Shown here: piece after piece, positions 18,692-27,077 of the stretch
Numbering within the stretch: the first letter of the stretch is position 1
Layout: every line of letters starts with the position of its first letter
DNA from: JACVRW01 sp963835705
GTDB lineage: Bacteria > Actinomycetota > Thermoleophilia > Solirubrobacterales > Thermoleophilaceae
Direction: 5' to 3'
Assembly: GCA_963835705.1 (NCBI GenBank)
Contig: CAWIGR010000022.1
Location: 124,001 to 188,000 of the forward strand
DNA: 64,000 nt
Program-made: the position numbers and the translations under genes
The notes under the pieces: model-generated
What the model was told of the DNA's origin: nothing
The model's database searches: none
The model's input: only the letters and a program-made list of their open reading frames with translations

Positions 18692-20151
18692 GCGTGCAAG
18701 TCGAGCTGCAGCGGCTGCTCATCGGTGGGCAGTGGACGGAGGCGAGCTCAGGGGGCTCCTTCGAGCGCACCGACCCGTTCACGGGGGACCCGGCCGGCAC
18801 GGCGGCCGCGGCCAAGCGCGAGGATGCGCGCGCCGCCGCCGACGCCGCGGGCGAGGCGTTCGGCGAGTGGTCCACGAGCCCGCCCTCGCAGCGGCGGGAG
18901 CTGCTTCAGAAGGCCGCAGCGCTCCTCGCCGAGCGCGCCGAGGGGATCGCCGCGACGGTCACACAGGAGACCGGCGGCACGTTCGGCTGGGGGATGTTCA
19001 ACTGCAAGCTCGCCGCCGGCATGCTGGGCGAGGCGGCCGCGCAGACGACCGCGGTCAGGGGCGAGGTGATCCCCTCCGACGTGCCCGGGCTGCTCGCCAT
19101 GGGCGTACGCCAGCCGGCCGGCGTGGTCGTGGGGATCGCGCCCTGGAACGCGCCGGTGATCCTCGCCACGCGCGCGGTGGCCAGCCCGCTCGCCTACGGC
19201 AACACCGTGATCCTGAAGGCGTCCCCGATCTGCCCGCGCACGCACGCCGAGATCGCCCGGGCGCTCGACGACGCCGGCATGCCGCCCGGGGTGGTCAACC
19301 TGATCACCCACGAGCCGGGCGACGCGGCCGACGTGGTGGACGAGCTGATCGCCCACCCGGCGGTGCGCCGCATCAACTTCACGGGCTCCACGCGCGTAGG
19401 CCGCCTGGTGGCCGAGAACGCGGCGCGCCACCTCAAGCGCGTGCTGCTCGAGCTGGGCGGCAAGGCGCCCATGGTGGTGCTGGCCGACGCGGACCTGGAC
19501 GAGGCGGTGGCGGCCGCGAAGTTCGGCGCGTTCATGCACCAGGGGCAGATCTGCATGTCCACCGAGCGGATCGTGGCCGACCGCTCCCTCTCCGACGACT
19601 TCGCCGCGCGGCTCGGCGAGAAGGCGCGCGCGCTCAAGGTCGGGGACCCGCGCGAGCCGGACACGCACATCGGGCCGATGGTGAGCGCGAGCGCGGTGGA
19701 GCGCGTTGCCGGGCTGGTGGAGGACGCCGTGTCGCACGGCGCCGAGGTGCTCAGCGGCGGCGAGCCGGACGGGCCGCTGTTCCCGCCCACCGTGCTCAAG
19801 GGGGTCACCCCCGAGATGCGCGTGTACTCGGAGGAGTCGTTCGGCCCGGTCGTCGGGATCGTGGACGTGGACGGCCCCGACGAGGCGGTCCGGGTCGCCA
19901 ACGACACGGAGTACGGCCTGGCGGCCGCGGTGTTCGGCCGCCACGTGCCGACCGCCCTGGACGTGGCTCGCCGCATCGAGAGCGGGATCTGCCACGTGAA
20001 CGGCTCGACGGTGCACGACGAGGCGCAGATGCCGTTCGGCGGCGTGAAGGCGAGCGGCTGGGGCCGCTTCGGCGGAACGGCCGCGCTGGAGGAGTTCACA
20101 GAGCTGCGCTGGATGACCGTCCAGCACGGCTCGCGCCACTACCCGCTCTGA
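18688..20151 (+). CDS. Aromatic aldehyde dehydrogenase, vanillin dehydrogenase-like
   Basis: A 487-residue NAD(P)-dependent aldehyde dehydrogenase. The catalytic cysteine lies in HQGQICMS and the general-base glutamate in LELGGKAPM; the Rossmann motif is FTGSTRVGR. The QGQICMS form and overall pattern resemble vanillin or benzaldehyde dehydrogenases (Vdh). It would supply vanillate for LigM or 4-hydroxybenzoate for PobA. The ATG overlaps the methyltransferase stop (ATGA) and fixes the start. It is the last gene of the run; the TPP riboswitch follows. Confidence 0.85.
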   Translation: MSVQVELQRLLIGGQWTEASSGGSFERTDPFTGDPAGTAAAAKREDARAAADAAGEAFGEWSTSPPSQRRELLQKAAALLAERAEGIAATVTQETGGTFGWGMFNCKLAAGMLGEAAAQTTAVRGEVIPSDVPGLLAMGVRQPAGVVVGIAPWNAPVILATRAVASPLAYGNTVILKASPICPRTHAEIARALDDAGMPPGVVNLITHEPGDAADVVDELIAHPAVRRINFTGSTRVGRLVAENAARHLKRVLLELGGKAPMVVLADADLDEAVAAAKFGAFMHQGQICMSTERIVADRSLSDDFAARLGEKARALKVGDPREPDTHIGPMVSASAVERVAGLVEDAVSHGAEVLSGGEPDGPLFPPTVLKGVTPEMRVYSEESFGPVVGIVDVDGPDEAVRVANDTEYGLAAAVFGRHVPTALDVARRIESGICHVNGSTVHDEAQMPFGGVKASGWGRFGGTAALEEFTELRWMTVQHGSRHYPL

Positions 20152-20171
20152 CCGGCCGTTAGACTGCTCTG

Positions 20172-20277
20172 TACAAGCCAGGGGGGCTGGCGGGCGAGCC
20201 GGCTGAGATAGCACCTCCCGGACGATCCACCCGGTGCTGACCCTTCGAACCTGTCGGGTTAATCCCCGCGAAGGGAG
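20172..20277 (+). ncRNA. TPP riboswitch (THI element)
   Basis: All the conserved blocks of the thiamin pyrophosphate aptamer are present in order: CTGAGA at 20203-20208, GACCCTTCGAACCTG at 20238-20252, GGGTTAAT, and GCGAAGGGA at 20269-20277. It stands directly before a thiamin-precursor transporter operon, the usual target. The terminal AAGGGAG doubles as a ribosome-binding site 5 bases before the GTG at 20282, so ligand binding could hide it. A further hairpin lies just downstream. Confidence 0.95.
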
Positions 20278-20281
20278 CTAC

Positions 20282-21043
20282 GTGAAGGCGCATTTAGAGG
20301 CTCCCGTAACGGAGCCTCTTTCGTTGGACCAGGTCACGCGGCGTTTCCGCGACGTCACCGCGCTCGCGGGGGTCGAGCTCGCCCTGCGGGCTGAGGAGGT
20401 CCTCGCGGTGGTGGGCCCGTCGGGCTGCGGCAAGTCCACGCTGCTCGAGCTGGTCGCGGGGCTCCAGGAGCCCGACGAGGGCGTGGTGACCGTGCTGGGC
20501 GCCACCGCCGCCGCCGAGCGACGGGAAGCATGCGCGTACATGCCCCAGCGCGACCTGCTGCTCCCCTGGCGCGACGCCCTCGGCAACGCGGCGCTGGCGC
20601 TCGAGTGCCAGGGGGTCCGCCGTGCCGAGGCGCGCCGGCGCGCCGCCCCGCTGTTTGAGCGCTTCGGCCTCGCCGAGTTCGAGCACGTTCGTCCCGCGGA
20701 GCTGTCCGGGGGGATGCGCCAGCGCGTGGCGTTCCTGCGCACGCTGCTCCCGGGGCGCCCCGTGCTGCTTCTCGACGAGCCCTTCGGCGCGCTCGACTCG
20801 ATCACCCGCGCCGCCATGCAGGAGTGGCTCGCCGAGGCGCTGGCGCAGGAGCCCCGCACCGTGCTGCTCGTGACCCACGACGTGGAGGAGGCGATCTTCC
20901 TGGCGGACCGGATGGCGGTCCTCTCGCCGCGGCCCGGCCGCGTGGTGGCGCAGCTCGACGTGGACCTCCCCCGGCCCCGCTCCACCACCGACGCCGCCTT
21001 CGTGGAGCTGAAGCGCGAGACGCTGGAGGCGCTGCGCTCGTGA
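20282..21043 (+). CDS. thiZ: Thiamin-precursor ABC transporter, ATP-binding protein
   Basis: A 253-residue ABC ATPase with Walker A GPSGCGKST, Q-loop YMPQRD, signature LSGGMRQRVAFLRTL and Walker B VLLLDEPFGALD. With the two genes after it, it forms a ThiXYZ-type importer for a pyrimidine precursor of thiamin. Two starts are possible: GTG 20282, spaced 5 bases from AAGGGAG at the end of the riboswitch, or TTG 20324, which removes 14 atypical residues and follows GGAG in the downstream hairpin. The second fits family alignments better; the first has the better ribosome-binding site. Confidence 0.88.
   Translation: MKAHLEAPVTEPLSLDQVTRRFRDVTALAGVELALRAEEVLAVVGPSGCGKSTLLELVAGLQEPDEGVVTVLGATAAAERREACAYMPQRDLLLPWRDALGNAALALECQGVRRAEARRRAAPLFERFGLAEFEHVRPAELSGGMRQRVAFLRTLLPGRPVLLLDEPFGALDSITRAAMQEWLAEALAQEPRTVLLVTHDVEEAIFLADRMAVLSPRPGRVVAQLDVDLPRPRSTTDAAFVELKRETLEALRS
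20297..20318 (+). terminator. Hairpin after the TPP riboswitch (possible expression platform)
   Basis: GAGGCTCC (20297-20304) pairs with GGAGCCTC (20311-20318) around a 6-base loop and is followed by TTTCGTT. This is the shape of a short intrinsic terminator. Its 3' arm also carries GGAG, 9 bases before a possible TTG start at 20324. It may therefore link thiamin sensing to premature termination or to start-site hiding. The T-tract is weak. Confidence 0.5.
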
Positions 21044-21789
21044 GGTGGCTGCTCGCGACCCTGCTCGTCGGCCTCTTCTTGCTCGCGTGGCAGGGGCTCG
21101 CCTCGCTCGAGTCGGTCGACGACCTGCTCGTGGCCTCCCCCGTCGAGACCGCCGAGGCCCTGTACGACGAGTTCGGCCTGCTGTGGGACAACGCGCTCGT
21201 CACGCTGGTCGAGGTGCTGCTGGGGCTCGCCGTGGCGGTGCCGCTCGGCGTGCTGCTCGCCGTGGCCATGCACCTGGTCCGCCCGCTCCGCGACGCCGCC
21301 TACCCGCTGCTGGTGGCGTCCCAGGCCATCCCGATCGTCGTGCTGGCGCCGATCTTCGTGCTCGCGTTCGACTACGGCATCGGGCCCAAGGTCGCGATCG
21401 TCGCGCTGATCTGCTTCCTGCCGATCACCGTGAACCTGCTCGACGGATTGCGCTCGGTGCCGCCCGAGCTGCTCAAGCTGATGCGCAGCCTCGGCGCCTC
21501 CCGCCTGCGCAGCCTGCGCTCGGTCGAGCTGCCCGCGGCGCTGCCCTATCTGTTCAGCGGCCTCAAGATCGCCGCCACCGTGTCCGTGATCGGCGCGGTG
21601 TTCGGGGAGTGGGCCGGCGCCGACGAGGGCCTCGGCCGGCTCGTGCTGCTCGCCAACAACCAGCTCGAGACCCCGCGCGTCTACGCGGGCACCGTGCTGC
21701 TAACTCTGATGGCGGTGGGCCTGTTCCTCGCGGTGGTCGCCGCGGAGAGGCTCGCCTGCCCCTGGAACCGGAAGGACAAGCTCGTATGA
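21040..21789 (+). CDS. thiX: Thiamin-precursor ABC transporter, permease
   Basis: A 249-residue membrane protein with about six helices and the permease loop near residues 148-170 (MRSLGASRLRSLRSVELPAALP). The GTG is in a GTGA overlap with the ATPase stop; an ATGA overlap links it to the binding protein, giving a tight three-gene operon under the TPP riboswitch. Confidence 0.87.
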   Translation: MRWLLATLLVGLFLLAWQGLASLESVDDLLVASPVETAEALYDEFGLLWDNALVTLVEVLLGLAVAVPLGVLLAVAMHLVRPLRDAAYPLLVASQAIPIVVLAPIFVLAFDYGIGPKVAIVALICFLPITVNLLDGLRSVPPELLKLMRSLGASRLRSLRSVELPAALPYLFSGLKIAATVSVIGAVFGEWAGADEGLGRLVLLANNQLETPRVYAGTVLLTLMAVGLFLAVVAAERLACPWNRKDKLV

Positions 21790-22784
21790 GAAGTCTGATC
21801 GTGCTGCTCTGCGCCGCCGCCCTCCTGGCGGCGGGCTGCGGCGAGAAGGAGGACGCGCTCGAGCCGTCGGGATCGAAACGGGTCGAGCTGATGCTCGACT
21901 ACTTCCCCAACGCCGACCACGCCGGCATCTACGCCGCGCAGGCGGGCGGCCACTTCGAGCAGGCCGGCCTGGATGTCGAGATCCGCGAGCCCCCGGACCC
22001 CGCGGCGCCGATCAAGCAGGTGGCCGCCGGGCGCGTCGACCTGGCCATCTCGTACGAGCCGGAGGTGCTGCGCGCGCGCGACCAGGGCCTGAGCGTGGTC
22101 AGCCTCGGGGCGATCGTCCGGGAGCCGCTCACCTCGATCATCTCGCTGCCCGACGCCAAGATCGACAGCCCGCGCGACCTTCGCGGCAAGACCGTCGGCA
22201 CCGCGGGGATCGACTACCAGTCCGCCTACCTCCAGACGATCCTGCGCGAGGCGGGCGTGCCCGCCGGCTCGGTCGAGGAGCGCAACGTGGGCTTCGCTCT
22301 GACGCCGGCCCTGCTCACCGGACGCGTCGACGCCGTGCTGGGCGCGTTCTGGAACTACGAGGGCACCGAGCTGCGGCTGCGCGGCCGGCGGCCGCAGATC
22401 ATCCGCATGGACGAGGCCGGCGTGCCCGCCTACAACGAGCTGGTGCTGGTCGCGAACGAGGATGCGCTCGAGCGCGACGGCGACAAGATCCGCGCCTTCA
22501 TCGGGGCGCTCTCGCGCGGCACGCGCGACCTGCGCCGCGAGCCCGACCAGGCGATCCAGGGCCTGCTCGACGCCAACCCGGACCTCGATCCGGAGCTGCA
22601 GCGCGCCGTCGTGGAGGTGACGCTGCCGCTGTTCCTGCCACCGCGCGGCAAGCCGTTCGCCTGGCAGGATCCGGCCCAGTGGGACGCCTTCGCGGCGTGG
22701 ATGCAGGACAACGACCTGCTGGAGAACCCGCCCGACGCGCGCGGAGCGCACGACAACGGGCTGCTGCCCGGCTCGGGGCTGTGA
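21786..22784 (+). CDS. thiY: Thiamin pyrimidine-precursor binding lipoprotein, NMT1/THI5-like
   Basis: A 332-residue protein with a lipoprotein signal peptide (LLAAGC lipobox) and a THI5/NMT1 domain. The LDYFPNADHAGIYAA start and the NVGFALTPALLTGRVDAV segment are typical of ThiY proteins, which bind formylaminopyrimidine or a related thiamin breakdown product. The riboswitch upstream supports this substrate class. It is anchored outside the membrane, facing the ThiX permease. Confidence 0.88.
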   Translation: MRSLIVLLCAAALLAAGCGEKEDALEPSGSKRVELMLDYFPNADHAGIYAAQAGGHFEQAGLDVEIREPPDPAAPIKQVAAGRVDLAISYEPEVLRARDQGLSVVSLGAIVREPLTSIISLPDAKIDSPRDLRGKTVGTAGIDYQSAYLQTILREAGVPAGSVEERNVGFALTPALLTGRVDAVLGAFWNYEGTELRLRGRRPQIIRMDEAGVPAYNELVLVANEDALERDGDKIRAFIGALSRGTRDLRREPDQAIQGLLDANPDLDPELQRAVVEVTLPLFLPPRGKPFAWQDPAQWDAFAAWMQDNDLLENPPDARGAHDNGLLPGSGL

Positions 22785-22805
22785 GGCGGGCGGGGACCGG
22801 CCCGG

Positions 22806-23201
22806 CTAGCGCTCGTCCAGGTCCAGCGACAGCGAGTTGATGCAGTAGCGCTGGCCGTCCGGCCCCGGCCCGTCGGGGAAGACGTGCCCGAGGTGGCCGC
22901 CGCAGCGGGCACAGGTGACCTCCGTGCGGGTCATGCCGAGGCTGTGGTCGGTGTGCAGCTCCACCGCGTCCGCCACGGCCGGCTCGGTGAAGCTGGGCCA
23001 GCCGCTGCCGGAGTCGTACTTGGTGTCCGAGCTGAACAGCTCGTTGCCGCACGCGCCGCAGCGGTACATGCCGTCCGCCTTCGAGTAGGTGTAGGCGCCT
23101 GTGAACGGCGGTTCGGTGCCCTTCTGGCGCAGCACGTGGTACTGCTCGGGCGAGAGCTCCTCGCGCCACTCTTGGTCGGTCTTCTGCATGCGCTCGGCCA
23201 T
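22806..23201 (-). CDS. msrB: Peptide-methionine (R)-S-oxide reductase
   Basis: A 131-residue enzyme that reduces the R form of methionine sulfoxide in proteins. Two zinc-binding pairs (CGAC and CARC) and the catalytic region GHLGHVFPDG...RYCINS with its active-site cysteine are present. Full length for the family. It is transcribed toward thiY and ends 21 bases from it, so the two operons converge. Confidence 0.93.
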   Translation of the reverse strand: MAERMQKTDQEWREELSPEQYHVLRQKGTEPPFTGAYTYSKADGMYRCGACGNELFSSDTKYDSGSGWPSFTEPAVADAVELHTDHSLGMTRTEVTCARCGGHLGHVFPDGPGPDGQRYCINSLSLDLDER

Positions 23202-23235
23202 GCCTCAAATGTAGCCACGCTGCAGCGCGTAGATA

Positions 23236-23538
23236 TCAGCGGTCCTTCAACAGGTGCACGTCCACGAGGAACGAGCGCGAGGTGGCCACCTCAACCCGCT
23301 TGCCCCGCCCGCGGCCGCGGCCGCGCCGCAGGCGCAGGGAACCGGCCGCCGGTCGGCGCAGCAGCCTCACCAGCACGAAGGTGATCACGCCGATCAGGAA
23401 GCCGCCCGTGGCGGCCACCACGGTGGCCGGGAGCGAGGCCTCCCCGGGGCGATCCACCGCCCGCGGCTCGGCGAGCACCGGAAGCGGCCGGACGTCGCCC
23501 TGCTGCTCCGGATCCGGCAGAGGGTTGGGCTCGGCCAC
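23236..23538 (-). CDS. Small single-pass membrane protein of unknown function
   Basis: A 100-residue protein with a proline-rich N-terminus, one transmembrane helix (TVVAATGGFLIGVITFVLVRLL, roughly residues 39-60), an arginine/glycine-rich stretch and a distinct C-terminus SRSFLVDVHLLKDR. I do not recognise a named family. The GTG at 23538 is assumed because upstream sequence in the frame has no family-like content. It lies 20 bases after the GNAT gene stop and could share its transcript. Confidence 0.5.
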   Translation of the reverse strand: MAEPNPLPDPEQQGDVRPLPVLAEPRAVDRPGEASLPATVVAATGGFLIGVITFVLVRLLRRPAAGSLRLRRGRGRGRGKRVEVATSRSFLVDVHLLKDR

Positions 23539-23558
23539 GGGGCGAGTGTAGCCCCTAA

Positions 23559-24683
23559 CTAGAGGATGCGCTCGTAGACGCGGTACTTCTTCACGATCTC
23601 CCCGCCCATCGCCTCCATGGCGCGGTTCATGGCCTTGTTGGTCTCGAGGATCCAACCCATCTCGCCGCCCCTGACGGGCGTCTGCTCGGCCATGTCGAAA
23701 TGCTCGGCGTACAGGCCGGCCGCCACCCCCGTGTGCTGGTACGCGGGCTTCACGCCGAGGAACCCGACCCGGCAGCGGTCGACGATCTTGCGCCGGCGCA
23801 GGTAGTGCCACCACCCCGTCGGGAGGATCCGCCCGTTCATGAGCTTCAGCACCTGGTTGATGTCCGGCACCGTGATCGCCACCCCCACCGTCTTGCCCTC
23901 GGCCGTCTCGGCGACCATGAACCAGTCGCGGTCGAACACGAGGTGGAGGTCCTTCGCGTAGGCGTCGAGGTCCGCTTTGTCGTAGGGCACGAAGCCCCAG
24001 TTCCTCGACCAGGCCTCGTTGTAGATCTCGGCGAACGCGTCGAGGTCGCGGCGCAGGCCGCGCCGGGTCATCTTGCGGATCCTGATCCCGTGCTTCGGCT
24101 CGAGCTTTTCGGAGAGATCCCAGATGATCGGCATCACCCGGTCGCGGCCCGAGATGTGGAGCGACCACATGAACAGGTCCACGGCCTTGTCGAGCCCCGC
24201 CTCCTCGCACAGGCGCCGGTAGTAGGGCGGCTGCCACGACTGCCGGATCATCGGCTCACGCTCGAAGCCCTCGATCAGCACGCCGCAGTCGTCGTTCATC
24301 GTGAAGTCCATCGGACCGACCATCCGGTCGCGCCCGCGCTCGCGCAGCCACGCCTCCGCGGCGCCGAGCAGGGAGGCGAGCGCCGCGGGATCCTCCTCCA
24401 CCTCGAGGAAGCCGAACATCCCCCAGGCGTTCGCGTGGAACTCGTTGAACGCGGAGTCGATCTGGGCGCTCACCCGGCCGACCGCCCGGCCGTCGCGCCA
24501 GGCGAGGAAGAGCTCGGCCTCCCCGTGCTTGAAGAACGGGTTGAGGCGACGGTCGAGGAAGACGTGCCGCTCCAGCTTGAGCGGTGGGATCCAGGGTGTC
24601 CCTATAGCATGCAGGCGGAACGGCAGATCGACGAATTGGCGCCTGTCCGCAAGCGACCGGACCGGTCGGATCTCGATTGACAC
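23559..24683 (-). CDS. GNAT-superfamily acyltransferase-like protein
   Basis: A 374-residue protein with the double-GNAT layout common in bacteria: an N-terminal half starting IEIRPVRSLADRRQFVDLPF, with NPFFKHGEAELFLAWRDGRAVGRVSA, and a C-terminal half with VGFLGVKPAYQHTGVAAGLYAEH, the acyl-CoA pyrophosphate-binding pattern. No substrate can be assigned from sequence. The GTG at 24683 is only 15 bases from the divergent start of a serine-palmitoyltransferase-like gene, which suggests a joint role in lipid base formation and acylation (inference). Confidence 0.75.
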   Translation of the reverse strand: MSIEIRPVRSLADRRQFVDLPFRLHAIGTPWIPPLKLERHVFLDRRLNPFFKHGEAELFLAWRDGRAVGRVSAQIDSAFNEFHANAWGMFGFLEVEEDPAALASLLGAAEAWLRERGRDRMVGPMDFTMNDDCGVLIEGFEREPMIRQSWQPPYYRRLCEEAGLDKAVDLFMWSLHISGRDRVMPIIWDLSEKLEPKHGIRIRKMTRRGLRRDLDAFAEIYNEAWSRNWGFVPYDKADLDAYAKDLHLVFDRDWFMVAETAEGKTVGVAITVPDINQVLKLMNGRILPTGWWHYLRRRKIVDRCRVGFLGVKPAYQHTGVAAGLYAEHFDMAEQTPVRGGEMGWILETNKAMNRAMEAMGGEIVKKYRVYERIL

Positions 24684-24698
24684 GGCGCGCCACCCTAT

Positions 24699-25997
24699 AT
24701 GCCAACCGCAATCGATCTCTTCGAGAAGGCCCGCACGCACGAGCGCCTCGAGCAGCTCAAGGCGGCCCGCGAGCACGACCTGATGCCCTACTTCCGGGTC
24801 CTCGAGGGACCCACCGGGCCGGTGGTGACGATGGAGGGCCGCGAGCGCATCATGCTCGGCTCGAACAACTACCTCGGCCTCACCGGCGACCCCCGCGTCA
24901 AGGAGGCCGCCCGCGCGGCGCTCGAGCGCTACGGCACCGGCCTCACCGGCTCGCGCTTCCTGAACGGCACGCTCGACCTGCACCTCGAGCTCGAGCATGA
25001 GCTGGCCGACTGGATGGGCAGCGAGGACGCGCTCGTGTACACGACGGGCTATCTCGCCAACACCGGCGCGATCGGCACCCTGCTCGACCCCGGCGACACG
25101 GTCATCTGCGACAGCGGCGACCACGCCTCGATCCTCGACGCCGTGTCGCTGTCGCGGGCCCGGGTGCGCCCGTTCAGGCACAACCGGCTCGACAAGCTCG
25201 AGACGATGCTCCAGCGGGCGGAGTCCGACGGCGGTGGTGTGCTCGTGGTGGTGGACGGGGTGTTCTCGATGGAGGGCGATCTCGCCCCGGTGCCCGACGT
25301 GGCCGCCCTGTGCCGCCGCTACGGCGCGCGGCTGATGGTGGACGAGGCGCACGGCGTGGGCGTGCTCGGCGCGCGCGGCGCCGGCGCCTGCGAGCTGTAC
25401 GACAGCGAGGAGGAGGTCGACCTGCGCATGGGCACCTTCTCCAAGTCGCTCGCCTCCTGCGGCGGGTTCATCGCCGGGCCGGCAGACGTGATCGACTTCC
25501 TGCGCGTCCAGTCGCGCTCGTTCATGTTCACCGCGGCGGCGGTGCCCGCGGCCGTCGGCGCCGCGCTCGGCGCGCTGCGGATCATCCGCTCGCACGAGGG
25601 TCCGGAGCTGATGGCCACCGTGCTCGAGCGCGCCCGCTACCTGCACGACGGCCTGGCCGCGCTCGGCTACGAGGTGATGGAGCCGAACCGCCTGCCGGAC
25701 GGCTCCGAGGTCATCACGCAGATCGTGCCGGTGCTGGTGCGCGACGACTGGCGGGCCGTGCTGCTCTGGAAGGCCCTCTACGACGCCGGCGTGTACGTGA
25801 ACGTGGCGATCTACCCGGCGGTCCCGCGCGGCGGCGCGCTGCTGCGCACCTCTGTGATGGCCACCCACGAGCGCGAGCACCTCGACCGCGCCCTGGCCGT
25901 CTTCGAGCGGGTCAAGGACGAGGTCGAGCGCATGGTGCCGCCCGATCTCGGGCCGCCCGCCGCGGCGCCCGAGGCCGGCGCGGACGAGCTCACCTGA
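24699..25997 (+). CDS. Alpha-oxoamine synthase, serine palmitoyltransferase-like
   Basis: A 432-residue PLP enzyme of the KBL/BioF/SPT family. It condenses an amino acid with an acyl-CoA and releases CO2. The PLP lysine lies in GTFSKS (Lys249), the ring-stacking and aspartate motifs are DHASI and VDEAHGVG, and the substrate loop is GSNNYLGLT. The C-terminal VNVAIYPAVPRGGALLRTS pattern resembles bacterial serine palmitoyltransferases more than KBL or BioF. No acyl-carrier protein or reductase is next to it. The ATG has no visible ribosome-binding site, so a leaderless or very short leader mRNA is possible. Confidence 0.8.
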   Translation: MPTAIDLFEKARTHERLEQLKAAREHDLMPYFRVLEGPTGPVVTMEGRERIMLGSNNYLGLTGDPRVKEAARAALERYGTGLTGSRFLNGTLDLHLELEHELADWMGSEDALVYTTGYLANTGAIGTLLDPGDTVICDSGDHASILDAVSLSRARVRPFRHNRLDKLETMLQRAESDGGGVLVVVDGVFSMEGDLAPVPDVAALCRRYGARLMVDEAHGVGVLGARGAGACELYDSEEEVDLRMGTFSKSLASCGGFIAGPADVIDFLRVQSRSFMFTAAAVPAAVGAALGALRIIRSHEGPELMATVLERARYLHDGLAALGYEVMEPNRLPDGSEVITQIVPVLVRDDWRAVLLWKALYDAGVYVNVAIYPAVPRGGALLRTSVMATHEREHLDRALAVFERVKDEVERMVPPDLGPPAAAPEAGADELT

Positions 25998-26050
25998 GGC
26001 GCGGCTGCCGTACCGTTGGCCGTCCTAACCGGAGTTCTCCCGACGCTTTC

Positions 26051-26107
26051 GAGGGGGGTGGGTAATCCCAGTACCGCATACGAGCATCGGAATTACCCAC
26101 CCCCCTC
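26051..26107. terminator. Strong inverted repeat between convergent genes
   Basis: A perfect 16-bp stem (26051-26066 with 26092-26107; GAGGGGGGTGGGTAAT and its complement) encloses a 25-base loop. It sits between the converging oxoamine synthase and EamA genes, where a bidirectional transcription terminator is expected. There is no T-tract on either side, so factor-independent action is uncertain. The stem is longer than most terminators. Confidence 0.6.
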
Positions 26108-26132
26108 TTGTTCGCGGACGATCTTCCCACGG

Positions 26133-27077
26133 CTAGCCGCGCAGCTCGGCCGGGCGGGTGCGGCTCGCATGCGCGCCGCTGCGCCGCCCTCGCGCGCGCG
26201 TGGCGACCGCCGCCAGGCCGGGCGGCAGACGGCCGTCGGTGGCGAGCCAGGAGCCCGCGAGGATCAGGAGCAGTCCCGCTATCGCCCCGCCGGTCACGCT
26301 CTCGCCGAGCACGGCGACCCCGAGGGCGAGCGCCACGATCGGGTTCACGTAGGTGATCACGGTCGCGCGGCTGGGCCCGACCTCGACGATGAGGCGGAAG
26401 AAGAGAAGGAAGGCGGCCGCCGAGCAGACCAGGCCGAGCACGACGATCGCGACGAGGGTGTCGGTGGCCGGCGTCTCGGTCGGGAAGTCGCCGATGCCGA
26501 ACGGCAGCAGCATGATCGAGGCGATCGCCATCGCTGCGGTGACGGGCCCGAGCGGGTCGGCGCCCGCCAGGTGCCGCTTCACGATCAGCGGCCCGCACGC
26601 GTAGCCGACCGTGGCGGCCAGCACGGCCGCCGCGCCGAGCAGCTCGGCGCCCCGGCTGCCGATGTCGATGCCCACCAGCGCCACCACGCCCGCGAGCCCG
26701 ACCAGCATGCCGAACAGCCGGACCGGGGTGGGCCGCTCGCCGCGGTCGAAGCGCAGCGCCAGAAAGGTGACCACCAGCGGCAGCGCGGCGATCAGGATCG
26801 CAGCCAGCGACGAGGAGATGCGCTGCTCGCCGAAGCCGATCAGCGGGAACGGGATCGCGATCTCCACGGCCGCGAACGCGACCAGCCAGCGCAGCGGCAG
26901 GCCGCGCAGCGCGCCGGTCCGGATCGCCAGCGGGAGCAGCACCAGGGCGGCGAGCGCCACCCGCGACCAGGCAACGAAGCCCGGGGTGAGCTCCTCCACG
27001 CCGATCTTGATGAACAGGTACGGCATGCCCCAGATCACCGAGACCGCGGCGAAGAGGATCCAGCCGCGTGCGCTCAC
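26133..27077 (-). CDS. EamA/DMT-superfamily exporter
   Basis: A 314-residue membrane protein with ten hydrophobic helices arranged as two EamA repeats (WGMPYLFIKIGVEE in the first, PIVALALGVAVLGE in the second). Such proteins export amino acids or metabolites. The GTG at 27077 overlaps the azlD stop (GTGA), so it is co-expressed with azlCD, which supports amino acid export as its job. Confidence 0.85.
   Translation of the reverse strand: MSARGWILFAAVSVIWGMPYLFIKIGVEELTPGFVAWSRVALAALVLLPLAIRTGALRGLPLRWLVAFAAVEIAIPFPLIGFGEQRISSSLAAILIAALPLVVTFLALRFDRGERPTPVRLFGMLVGLAGVVALVGIDIGSRGAELLGAAAVLAATVGYACGPLIVKRHLAGADPLGPVTAAMAIASIMLLPFGIGDFPTETPATDTLVAIVVLGLVCSAAAFLLFFRLIVEVGPSRATVITYVNPIVALALGVAVLGESVTGGAIAGLLLILAGSWLATDGRLPPGLAAVATRARGRRSGAHASRTRPAELRG

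Noticed and set aside
17788..20151. A fusion of methyltransferase antisense-frame sequence with the aldehyde dehydrogenase
   Set aside because: The frame upstream of the ATG at 18688 is a shadow of the MetE-like gene; the ATGA overlap defines the true start.
23559..25880. A 773-codon minus-strand frame joining the antisense of the oxoamine synthase to the GNAT gene
   Set aside because: Only the part after the GTG at 24683 shows family features; the rest is antisense to a well-conserved enzyme.
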